A stretch of 7,274 nt of DNA, taken from the NCBI GenBank assembly GCA_028712845.1, contig JAQTPO010000098.1:1-7274 (forward strand). The letters run 5' to 3'. This DNA comes from Dehalococcoidales bacterium. GTDB taxonomy: Bacteria > Chloroflexota > Dehalococcoidia > Dehalococcoidales > Fen-1064. The notes below the pieces were generated by a model. That model was not told where the DNA came from. It did no database searches and worked only from the letters and a program-made list of their open reading frames with translations. The position numbers were made by a program, and so were the translations under genes. Below are positions 1 through 6,284 of the stretch, in pieces; position 1 is the stretch's first letter; each line of letters starts with the position of its first letter.

Positions 1-1668
1 ATTTATCGCCACATACAGCAGAGCCATATGCACGGGTCTCCGGATGGCCCCTGGTTCTTTATCATCGCCCGCAATGATGTTGATAAGAAAGAATTTCAAC
101 TGATGGGCATTACCGATACCGCAATGCTGAGACCGCAGGTGTTTGCCATGCAGGATGGCGAGGTGCAGATTGGCTTGATTTGCTCGGAGAAGCAAGCCAT
201 CGATGCCACTCTGCACAGTCTGGCGGCGGAAGATAAGAGATTTTGTCCCATTGCGGATAACTACTGGAACGCCCGCGGCGGCAGTGCCACCGATGGCGGT
301 ACATTCATCTTCACGGTGAAGGATTCCGGAAAAGGAGATGGATCTAAAAAACTTGTCTGCACCAATAAATTCGGTGATGTAATCACGACCGCCGATAGCT
401 CGAAGCCGTGTATTCTGTCTAATAATGAAATCAGACACAAAATTAGTATAGACCCGGCTAAAATGAATACGCCGGAAATCAAAGCATATTGCCATCGGCA
501 TATGACTGATTGGTCATACGCATCTCTGCGGAGTTTTTGTCGGCAATTGGTTGAGCTTGCGAGCCATAGTGACGCAGACAAAGTAAAGGCGATTGAAGTC
601 CTGACATATTTGAATGATATACGGATGCCTCCTGGCGATAAGAAGCGCAGTCTCGTATTGCAGATTATCAGGGAAAGTTTGACCGTTATTTTCGGCGCTA
701 CTCCGAAGTTAGGGGGCGAGGCGCAGAATATTTACAGGTATATCGATTGGGAAACTCGCAATAGTCTGCGTGCGCCTCAGGGAAACGAGACCGTGCTGGT
801 ACTGAACGGCAAAGCATTCCCGCCGGAGGGTGATGAGTGTGACGCCCGCCTGATTGTTGCGGCTTATAAATTGGGCTGGAAACAGTTTATTGCCTACGGC
901 TATAAAGGACAGCGTTTCTGCGGTTGCGGCTTATCCGCGAGTTCGGATAGTGTGCGCATCGATGTCTATGATAGCTCCGGCGATTATCTGGCATCCGGCA
1001 TCGACGGACTGGAAATTTACGTTCACGGCAATGCCCAGGACCAGGTAGGGCAAATTATGAAACAGGGCAAGCTGGTCATTTATGGAGATGTCGGGCAGAC
1101 ATTTATGTATGGTGCCAAGGGCGGTGAGGTTTATGTGATGGGTAATGCCGCCGGTCGGCCGTTAATTAATGCCGTAGGACGACCGCGTGTCGTCATTAAC
1201 GGCACCTGTCTGGACTATCTGGCTGAGTCGTTTATGGCAGGCGACCCGTTGAACGGCGGCGGCTTTGTGATTATGAACGGCATCGCTTTTGACCGCGATG
1301 GCAAGATGGTTATTCAAGGTTCGCCGTACCCCGGCTCTAATCTGTTTTCCTTAGCCTCCGGCGGTGCTATTTATCTGCGCGACCCTGATAAGAAAGTTGT
1401 CGAGGAACAGCTTAACGGCGGCGAGTTCGTGGCTTTGAGCGAGAAGGATTGGGATTTGATTTTCCCCTACCTGAAAGAAAACGAACGGCTCTTCGGCATC
1501 AAGACAGATGACCTTTTGACCGTAAATGGCGTCAGAAGAAATTATGCGGATGTTTATCGCAAAGTGCAGGCGGTCAAGCTCGATGTTCTCTCCGCCAAGA
1601 CACAGGCAAAGCCATCCACGCGGGAGTATGCCGGCGTCATCCCGGAAGGCGAAGACGCCGACGAGTAG
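1..1668 (+). CDS. Glutamate synthase-like protein: class II amidotransferase tail plus GXGXG domain (5' partial)
   Basis: The reading frame is open from base 1 to the TAG at 1666-1668, so the gene very likely starts upstream; the ATG at 28 is probably internal. Residue numbers here count from that ATG. Residues 1-130 (HGSPDGPWFFI, then NARGGSATDGGTF) look like the end of a class II glutamine amidotransferase domain; the catalytic N-terminal Cys would lie outside the window. Residues about 130-270 are a helical linker I do not recognise. From about 285 to 480 there is a glycine-rich right-handed beta-helix of the glutamate synthase C-terminal (GXGXG) type, with GYKGQRFCGCGL and, from G324, regular turns such as GIDGLEIYVHGNA, QGKLVIYGDVGQ and GGEVYVMGNAAGR. 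The FMN-binding synthase domain of classical GltB is absent between them. The protein may help assemble glutamate or deliver ammonia, with the FMN subunit encoded elsewhere. Family assignment is confident; the exact reaction is not. Confidence 0.85.
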   Translation: MYRHIQQSHMHGSPDGPWFFIIARNDVDKKEFQLMGITDTAMLRPQVFAMQDGEVQIGLICSEKQAIDATLHSLAAEDKRFCPIADNYWNARGGSATDGGTFIFTVKDSGKGDGSKKLVCTNKFGDVITTADSSKPCILSNNEIRHKISIDPAKMNTPEIKAYCHRHMTDWSYASLRSFCRQLVELASHSDADKVKAIEVLTYLNDIRMPPGDKKRSLVLQIIRESLTVIFGATPKLGGEAQNIYRYIDWETRNSLRAPQGNETVLVLNGKAFPPEGDECDARLIVAAYKLGWKQFIAYGYKGQRFCGCGLSASSDSVRIDVYDSSGDYLASGIDGLEIYVHGNAQDQVGQIMKQGKLVIYGDVGQTFMYGAKGGEVYVMGNAAGRPLINAVGRPRVVINGTCLDYLAESFMAGDPLNGGGFVIMNGIAFDRDGKMVIQGSPYPGSNLFSLASGGAIYLRDPDKKVVEEQLNGGEFVALSEKDWDLIFPYLKENERLFGIKTDDLLTVNGVRRNYADVYRKVQAVKLDVLSAKTQAKPSTREYAGVIPEGEDADE

Positions 1669-1761
1669 CGCTGCTTGTATAGAAGTATATCTTTATCTGT
1701 AACTCTCTCCCTTTGAAAAAGAGCTTGCCTTGAGTCTGCCGCAGGAGTGAACTCAGTAGAG

Positions 1762-1777
1762 CAGGCGTTCTCGCCTG
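1762..1777. repeat. Small GC-rich hairpin in the gap after the glutamate synthase-like gene
   Basis: CAGGCG and CGCCTG pair perfectly around a TTCT loop. There is no T-run after it, so it does not look like an intrinsic terminator, though it may end or stabilise the upstream transcript. Nothing else convincing was seen in 1669-1840. Confidence 0.35.
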
Positions 1778-1842
1778 TCGCACCATAGCACATTTGGAAC
1801 AACCTTTCCGGATATAGCCTCGAATACACGGCACAAATAGCT

Positions 1843-1852
1843 TTCATTCAAC
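1843..1852. promoter_or_regulatory. Upstream arm of a 10-bp inverted repeat bracketing the TetR promoter (candidate operator half)
   Basis: TTCATTCAAC is the exact reverse complement of GTTGAATGAA at 1902-1911. It ends three bases before the -35 box. Sequence symmetry is seen directly; binding by the adjacent TetR-family protein is inferred from the usual autoregulation of this family. Confidence 0.45.
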
Positions 1853-1855
1853 AGC

Positions 1856-1885
1856 TTGACAAAACGTAAAGAATATTTCTATAAT
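1856..1885 (+). promoter_or_regulatory. Full-consensus sigma-70-type promoter of the TetR gene
   Basis: A perfect TTGACA (1856-1861) and a perfect TATAAT (1880-1885) are separated by 18 bp. A transcript would start near 1892, about 50 bases ahead of the preferred TetR start codon at 1943. A promoter this strong normally needs tight repression, which agrees with the symmetric sequences on both sides of it. Confidence 0.8.
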
Positions 1886-1901
1886 GTGGCATCCGCAAGA
1901 A

Positions 1902-1922
1902 GTTGAATGAACATTCGGTCAA
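1902..1922. promoter_or_regulatory. Candidate TetR operator in the 5' leader
   Basis: The stretch begins with GTTGAATGAA (1902-1911), the second arm of the inverted repeat that brackets the promoter. It also contains its own local palindrome, GAATG-AA-CATTC (1905-1916), and an outer TTGA (1903-1906) to TCAA (1919-1922) pair in a slightly different register. It lies just downstream of the predicted transcription start, a classical repression position. AT-rich TGAAT/ATTCA half-sites resemble those of TetR-type fatty-acid regulators, but ligand and binding are inference. Confidence 0.5.
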
Positions 1923-1930
1923 TAAAAGCT

Positions 1931-1934
1931 GGAG
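1931..1934 (+). promoter_or_regulatory. Ribosome-binding site that decides the TetR start
   Basis: GGAG lies 8 bases ahead of the ATG at 1943. The earlier in-frame ATG at 1907 has no comparable site and overlaps the candidate operator, so 1943 is preferred. Confidence 0.6.
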
Positions 1935-1942
1935 CAAGAAAT

Positions 1943-2578
1943 ATGTCACACCGCGTACGTACCATGAGCAAGGATAAAGAACTGGTAGAGCGTCAGCGAA
2001 AGCTAATAATGAAATCAGCTATCAAAGTGTTTTTACAGAAAGGCTATAATAAAGCCACCATGCGCGAGGTCGCAAAGGCTGCCGGTATGGCGCCCGGTAA
2101 TATTTACCACTACATTGGGACCAAGGATGATATCCTGCATTTGATTAGTATAGAAGCCAAGACCAGTATCAAACTCATGAAAAAAGCGTTAAGAGAGCTA
2201 AAAGGCAAAAACGCCGCCGAGACTCTGGAACAATCTATACGGCTTTACCTGCAAGGCTCCGATAACTCTCCCCAGGCCCGCCTGTTCTATAACCGGGAAA
2301 TACAAAATTTTTCACATGAAGACCGGGCGATGCTGATGAACACAGCGGGCGCTTATACGAAATTCTTCGAAAGGTTGATTCGGAATGGCATAAAAAGTGG
2401 TGAGTTCAAAGTAGCGCATCCGTTCCTATTGGCTCATAACATTTACTTTATCTGCGAAGATTGGGCATTGAGAAGATGGAACCTGCGCCGGGAGGGAGAC
2501 TTCACTGTGAAACAGTATGCCGACCAGCAAATTGATTTGATAATGGGTTTATTAACGGCGTCCGGCAAAGGGAAATAG
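1943..2578 (+). CDS. TetR/AcrR-family transcriptional repressor
   Basis: A 211-residue DNA-binding regulator of typical TetR length. The N-terminal domain carries the family signature: an amphipathic helix (SAIKVFLQKGYNKAT) followed by the helix-turn-helix MREVAKAAGMAPGNIYHY at about residues 40-57, then the GTKDDIL helix. The rest is a mostly helical ligand-binding and dimerisation domain, including a C-terminal FICEDWALRRWNLRR helix of the sort seen in TetR proteins near acyl-CoA metabolism genes. The start is set at 1943 because of GGAG eight bases upstream; an ATG at 1907 would add 12 residues and one at 1964 would remove seven. Its own promoter is full consensus and flanked by inverted repeats, so autorepression is likely. 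The acyl-CoA ligase gene begins 166 bp downstream on the same strand and is the natural candidate target. The ligand is unknown; an acyl-CoA is a guess from the neighbour. Confidence 0.9.
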   Translation: MSHRVRTMSKDKELVERQRKLIMKSAIKVFLQKGYNKATMREVAKAAGMAPGNIYHYIGTKDDILHLISIEAKTSIKLMKKALRELKGKNAAETLEQSIRLYLQGSDNSPQARLFYNREIQNFSHEDRAMLMNTAGAYTKFFERLIRNGIKSGEFKVAHPFLLAHNIYFICEDWALRRWNLRREGDFTVKQYADQQIDLIMGLLTASGKGK

Positions 2579-2639
2579 ACTGCCATGAAAAGACGCAGAA
2601 AATTTCTTAATTGATAATACCAAACAAAAATGAATTGCC

Positions 2640-2666
2640 TTGACATCTATTATGTATCGGTATTGA
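2640..2666 (+). promoter_or_regulatory. Weak promoter candidate ahead of the acyl-CoA ligase
   Basis: A perfect TTGACA (2640-2645) is followed only by a poor -10 (TATTGA at 2661-2666, 15-bp spacing). A short palindrome, ATTG-AG-CAAT (2662-2671), overlaps the -10. I see no copy of the GTTGAATGAA element here and no terminator after the TetR gene, so read-through from the TetR promoter is also possible. Confidence 0.3.
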
Positions 2667-2744
2667 GCAATTGTCACGGGTTATCCGGTTTGAATTCTCT
2701 AACTATCAGCAACATTTTAATAATAACTCGGAGGTAGATACGAT

Positions 2745-4463
2745 ATGAGCGCCAGGACGTTCCCTGAGTACAGTACAAGGTATCCTTTGCTCCTGACCAC
2801 TATTATGAAGAGGCCGGTAGGACTGTATCCGGATGATATCGGCATCGTTTACCGGAACGATGATGGCGAGTATTTCAGATTTACCTGGAAGGAGTGGTAC
2901 CAGCGTACCTGCCAACTTGCAAATGTTCTCAGAGTTCTGGACGTGAAGCCGGCAAAGCCTCCTCAACATGGTGATAGAGTAGCGACAATGGCGCTGAATC
3001 ACCATCGCCATCTGGAACTTGTCTATGCGGTTTCTTGTTTTGGAGCGGTGGCGCATCCCATCAATGTAAGACTTTCTCCCGAACATATCATCTACACCAT
3101 CAACCATGCAGGGGACAAAGTTATATTTTTTGATGATGTCTTTCTCCCGATGTTAGAGACAATTTACGATAGGATAAAATCCACAGTCCAAAAATTCGTT
3201 TACATATCCGATAAACCCGGAAAACCAAAGACCCGGATAGCGCCTCTTTATCTTTATGAAGAACTATTGAAAGAACAGCCGGCAAATTTCGAATGGCCCT
3301 TTCTGGACGAAGATACTTATGCTACTCTCTATTACACTACCGGCACGACCGGCTTACCGAAAGGGGTTATGTTCACACATCGGCAACTTTATCTGCAATG
3401 TGTGCACCTGGTATTAGATCACTTCGCCAGCCCAAAACCCGTCGGTACGCTTCCGGAACCGGTTATCAATATGCTGTTAAATGTACCGATGTTTCATATC
3501 CATGCCTGGGGGTCGCCGTACTACGAAGTTTTCAATGCCAACAAGTTAGTTTTCCCCGGTAAATTTACCCCCCGGTCATTCTGTGAACTTACGGAAAAGG
3601 AGCAGATAACCTCTACGGGGCTGGTGCCTACTATGCTGGCGATGCTCATCGAGTACAAGGACATTAAGAAATATGACTTGAGTAGCCTCAGGCGGGTTTC
3701 TATTGGCGGTGCGGCTCTGCCGTTAGGTTTGAAAGCTAAGGCTGAGGCATTAATCCCCGGATTCGCCATAACATCCGGCTATGGTATGACGGAGACAGCT
3801 GCCGGCTCACTTGCCCCCAGTATCAAGCGCAATATGCTTAACTGGCCCAAAGAAGAAATCGATAAAGTCAGAGTCAAGACAGGTTTACCTTTTCCCGGGA
3901 TTGAAGCTCAGGTTATCGATAAAGAAGGAAAGCCGGTGCCGCACGATAACGAAACTATCGGTGAGATTATCCTCAGAGGTCACTGGGTTATGGAGCAGTA
4001 TTACAATGACCCGGAGCGGACTGCCACTGCATGGAGAGATGGCTGGTTCCATACCGGCGATGCTGCTAAAATCGATAAAGACGGCTATGTCATAATCGCT
4101 GACAGAATCACCGATGTAATCCGGAGCGGCGCTGAAATGGTGCCCACGGTTTTACTTGAGAATCTGACCTGCTCGGCTGATTTTGTCCTTGAAGCAACCT
4201 TTGTGGGCGTGCCGGATGAAATGTGGGGCGAAAGACCGATGGCGATTATCAAACCTGCGCCGGGGACTAATCCCACGGCGAAGGACTTTATGACATTCCT
4301 TGAAGAAGAGGGTGTAGCCACCGGTAAAATCACCAAGTGGATGTTGCCTGATTATGTTGTTTTCACCAACGACATTCCTAAAACGAGTGTCGGCAAGTAT
4401 GATAAGATTACCATACGCAAGCGACTGGAAGAGTTTAAGAGCAAAGCCACCAAAGTGCAATAA
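2745..4463 (+). CDS. AMP-forming acyl-CoA ligase (fatty-acyl-CoA synthetase type)
   Basis: A 572-residue cytoplasmic enzyme of the ANL superfamily, expected to activate a carboxylic acid with ATP to an acyl-AMP and then to its CoA thioester. The adenylate P-loop is TTGTTGLPKG (residues 198-207), the GYGMTE motif spans 345-350, GWFHTGD with its nucleotide-binding Asp is at 433-439, the hinge follows at DRITDVIRSGAE (453-464), and the C-terminal catalytic lysine is K551 in KTSVGKYDK. Length and motif order match medium- and long-chain fatty-acyl-CoA synthetases of about 550-580 residues. The start is well supported by GGAGGT (2730-2735), nine bases ahead of the ATG. The hinge is slightly unusual: many relatives have DRxKD and SGGE where this protein has DRITD and SGAE. 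The chain length or aromatic nature of the substrate cannot be read from the sequence. The TetR gene upstream is a plausible regulator. Confidence 0.92.
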   Translation: MSARTFPEYSTRYPLLLTTIMKRPVGLYPDDIGIVYRNDDGEYFRFTWKEWYQRTCQLANVLRVLDVKPAKPPQHGDRVATMALNHHRHLELVYAVSCFGAVAHPINVRLSPEHIIYTINHAGDKVIFFDDVFLPMLETIYDRIKSTVQKFVYISDKPGKPKTRIAPLYLYEELLKEQPANFEWPFLDEDTYATLYYTTGTTGLPKGVMFTHRQLYLQCVHLVLDHFASPKPVGTLPEPVINMLLNVPMFHIHAWGSPYYEVFNANKLVFPGKFTPRSFCELTEKEQITSTGLVPTMLAMLIEYKDIKKYDLSSLRRVSIGGAALPLGLKAKAEALIPGFAITSGYGMTETAAGSLAPSIKRNMLNWPKEEIDKVRVKTGLPFPGIEAQVIDKEGKPVPHDNETIGEIILRGHWVMEQYYNDPERTATAWRDGWFHTGDAAKIDKDGYVIIADRITDVIRSGAEMVPTVLLENLTCSADFVLEATFVGVPDEMWGERPMAIIKPAPGTNPTAKDFMTFLEEEGVATGKITKWMLPDYVVFTNDIPKTSVGKYDKITIRKRLEEFKSKATKVQ

Positions 4464-4500
4464 CCGGCACTCATTGAGTTCTTGAACGGGCTGTAGTCTT

Positions 4501-4648
4501 GTTTGCGCCGTAGCGCTTCTTCATGCACTACAACTTCGCCAGACCGCATAGGACGGTTGCTAATCCTTATCCCCGCACTTCCTCTAGGGCAGCCGGAATA
4601 AGTGACCATATCTGGACAATAGAGGAAATCGTAAAGCTGATTGATTAG
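4501..4648 (+). pseudogene. Remnant of an IS1-family transposase (C-terminal end, frameshifted)
   Basis: From 4514 to the TAG at 4646-4648 the frame reads RFFMHYNFARPHRTVANPYP and then RTSSRAAGISDHIWTIEEIV, ending KLID. This is the C-terminal signature of IS1-type DDE transposases, in which HFMHYNFARxHxTL is followed by RTPAMAAGxxDHxWxxEEI. Just upstream the matching frame shifts: GCC GTA GCG CTT (4507-4518, A-V-A-L) fits the usual VALHFMHYN, and about two bases appear to have been lost after it, leaving a TAG at 4511-4513 in the downstream frame. The TPAM portion is also mutated to TSSR. The rest of the transposase (normally well over 200 residues) and a left end are absent, so this is an old, dead fragment. 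TGACCCATTACCC (4658-4670) could belong to the element's right end, but there is no partner in the window to test it. Confidence 0.8.
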
Positions 4649-4682
4649 TTACTTCTGACCCATTACCCAATTCGTGCCAAAT

Positions 4683-4711
4683 TTGACAAAGAATTCTGCG
4701 TAGATTAAAGT
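4683..4711 (+). promoter_or_regulatory. Putative promoter of the nuclease-AOR unit
   Basis: TTGACA (4683-4688) is perfect; a 4-of-6 -10 box, TAAAGT (4706-4711), follows at 17 bp. Transcription would begin near 4718, only about ten bases ahead of the ATG at 4728, giving an almost leaderless message. The -10 lies inside the left arm of the inverted repeat at 4701-4728, so a protein bound there would block it. Confidence 0.5.
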
Positions 4712-4728
4712 ACCCTTACTTTAATCTA
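4701..4728. repeat. Perfect 12+12 bp inverted repeat ending on the start codon
   Basis: TAGATTAAAGTA (4701-4712) and TACTTTAATCTA (4717-4728) are exact reverse complements around a CCCT spacer. The last base of the right arm is the A of the nuclease start codon. The repeat covers the candidate -10 box and the position where a ribosome-binding site should be. It could be a DNA operator or, in read-through RNA, a 12-bp stem against the start codon. It is too AT-rich and lacks the T-run expected of an intrinsic terminator. Confidence 0.75.
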
Positions 4729-6272
4729 TGAAACCGCCGCTATTATCCAAAAGCAAATACCTTAACGGACTGCAGTGCTTCCGGTACCTGTGGTTGCTCT
4801 ACAACGACCCGCAACAGGTGCCGGAGACCGATTCTGTCACCCGGTTTAGATTCGACCAGGGGCATCAGGTGGGGGAACTGGCAAAGAAGCTGTTTCCCGA
4901 CGGCATAAACGTACCAACGGATAATTTTAACGATAATATCACGCAGACCGGAGAACTTCTCAAACAAAACAGGGCTTTGTTCGAGGCGGGAATCCTGTCG
5001 GATAGCATTTATGCCCGCATAGATATTCTTAACCCTGCCGGTAACGGCGAATGGGACATCATCGAAGTTAAAAGCGCGACGGAAGTAAAGGATGAGCATA
5101 TACAGGATGTAGCTTTCCAGAGATTCTGCTGTGAAAAGCAGGGATTGAAAATCAGGAAATGTTACATCGCTTACATCAATAACAAATATGTGAGACACGG
5201 CGAGATTGACCCTGCGCAAATCTTCATTATGGAAGATGTAACTGAAGCTGTCAGTAGAACTGCTGACGGGATTGAGGATAGAATTGCGGAAATGTTCAGG
5301 GTCATTTCCGCGGCAGAGTGTCCGGCTGTATTAGTCGGCAGTCAATGCGGTGCCCCATACCCCTGTCCGGTAACTTTGTGCCAGCAGTCCCTGCCGGAAA
5401 ACACAATTCTGAATCTATATCGTGCCGGCAAAAAGAAGTACGAATTCTTGCATAAAGGTGTCCTTTTCATTAAAGACATCCCGGAGGACTTTAAGCTGAC
5501 AAAGGCACAGCAGATACAAAAATCGTGCGATGTTTCCTGCCAACCTCATATCGATAAGGCTTTTATCGCAAACTTTCTGAACACGCTGCAACCTCCCCTG
5601 TATTACCTCGATTTCGAAACGTTCAGCACGGCTTTGCCGCTGTTCGAAGGCACCAGACCGTACCAGCAAATTCCCTTCCAGTTTTCCGTGCATCTGGAAA
5701 CGTCCGACCATACCCTGCCGGTATTCGAGGGAATCAGGCATTACCAACAAGCTCCGTTTCAGTTCTCGGTGCAAGTCACAGTGGAGGAAAAGATGAAGCT
5801 GGTGCATTACTCTTTCCTGGCAGACGGTGCGGAAGACCCGAGACCGCATTTGTTAGCCCACTTGAAGAATGTCCTTGGCGATAGCGGGAGTATTGTCGTC
5901 TATAATCAGAGCTTTGAAAAACGAGTTTTAGCAGAATCAGGCGAGGCTTTTCCTGTTTATCGGGAATGGGTGGAAAGCGTGAGCGATAGAATCGTTGACC
6001 TTTATGAGCCTTTCAGAAAGTTCGATTACTATAGTCCTCTCCAGCAGGGCAGCGCCTCCATCAAGGAAGTTTTACCGGCAGTTACAGGCAGGAGTTACAA
6101 AGGAATGCCGGTTGCCGGTGGTGAAGATGCCAGCTTGGCATACCTGAGACTGGCGTATGGCGATATCGATGCTGGGGAGAGAGACCAGTTAAGGTCAGAC
6201 CTGGAGAAATATTGCGGTCTCGATACCGAAGGTATGATTTGGATTATAAACAAATTAAAGGAACTGCAATAA
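4728..6272 (+). CDS. DUF2779-type protein: Cas4/RecB-like PD-(D/E)XK nuclease fused to a DEDDy exonuclease
   Basis: A 514-residue protein with two nuclease-like halves. The N-terminal half resembles Cas4/RecB-family nucleases: H46 in QGHQVGELAKKLF, D99 in ARIDIL, and E113-x-K115 in IIEVKS. One cysteine near the N-terminus (C17 in LQCFRYLWL) and three after the nuclease core (C207, C213, C218 in QCGAPYPCPVTLC) are arranged like the four [4Fe-4S] ligands of Cas4 and AddB. The C-terminal half has the DEDD exonuclease signatures: D295 and E297 in YLDFETF, YNQSFEK at 392-398, and Y495-x3-D499 in YCGLD, making it a DEDDy type. The start at 4728 is favoured because LLSKSKYLNGLQC is a typical N-terminus for this family, yet no ribosome-binding site precedes it. 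Residues 297-350 are a tandem duplication. The AOR gene follows after 12 bp. Nucleic-acid processing is likely; the biological role is unknown. Confidence 0.85.
   Translation: MKPPLLSKSKYLNGLQCFRYLWLLYNDPQQVPETDSVTRFRFDQGHQVGELAKKLFPDGINVPTDNFNDNITQTGELLKQNRALFEAGILSDSIYARIDILNPAGNGEWDIIEVKSATEVKDEHIQDVAFQRFCCEKQGLKIRKCYIAYINNKYVRHGEIDPAQIFIMEDVTEAVSRTADGIEDRIAEMFRVISAAECPAVLVGSQCGAPYPCPVTLCQQSLPENTILNLYRAGKKKYEFLHKGVLFIKDIPEDFKLTKAQQIQKSCDVSCQPHIDKAFIANFLNTLQPPLYYLDFETFSTALPLFEGTRPYQQIPFQFSVHLETSDHTLPVFEGIRHYQQAPFQFSVQVTVEEKMKLVHYSFLADGAEDPRPHLLAHLKNVLGDSGSIVVYNQSFEKRVLAESGEAFPVYREWVESVSDRIVDLYEPFRKFDYYSPLQQGSASIKEVLPAVTGRSYKGMPVAGGEDASLAYLRLAYGDIDAGERDQLRSDLEKYCGLDTEGMIWIINKLKELQ
5616..5777 (+). 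repeat. Internal 81-bp (27-codon) tandem duplication in the nuclease gene
   Basis: Unit 1 (5616-5696, residues 297-323) and unit 2 (5697-5777, residues 324-350) are exactly adjacent and in frame. Both begin GAAACGT (E-T) and share LPxFEGxRxYQQxPFQFSV. In the 21-codon core, 15 residues are identical while 19 of 63 bases differ, largely at silent positions. The duplication is therefore old and both copies have been kept under protein-level constraint. Unit 1 starts at the catalytic E297; unit 2 lacks the preceding Asp, so it does not recreate the active-site motif. Confidence 0.85.
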
Positions 6273-6284
6273 CAGGAGGAAGCG

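Noticed and set aside
1554..1847. 97-codon open frame on the minus strand reaching into the intergenic gap
   Set aside because: About half overlaps the glutamate synthase-like gene, and the rest looks like non-coding composition with no domain or ribosome-binding site.
1907..1942. Earlier in-frame ATG as the TetR start
   Set aside because: It lacks a good ribosome-binding site, overlaps the candidate operator, and would leave only about 15 bases of leader from the consensus promoter.
2585..2614. Nine-codon reading frame (ATG at 2585) after the TetR gene
   Set aside because: Too short and without a ribosome-binding site; no reason to think it is translated.
2706..3107. 133-codon open frame on the minus strand over the ligase start
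   Set aside because: It covers the ligase ribosome-binding site and N-terminus; the protein is arginine/histidine-rich without a recognisable fold.
4469..4479. Palindrome ACTCATTGAGT after the ligase stop as a terminator
   Set aside because: Five-base arms around a single-base centre cannot form a stable RNA loop, and no T-run follows.
4743..5219. 158-codon open frame on the minus strand
   Set aside because: It lies wholly inside the nuclease gene, shows no recognisable domain, and is best explained as a codon-bias shadow.
5616..5777. Tandem 81-bp repeat as a CRISPR-like or mobile array
   Set aside because: Only two diverged in-frame units with no spacers; it is a protein-level duplication.
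5415..5849. 144-codon open frame on the minus strand
   Set aside because: Antisense to the conserved nuclease region including the tandem repeat; no family resemblance or ribosome-binding site.
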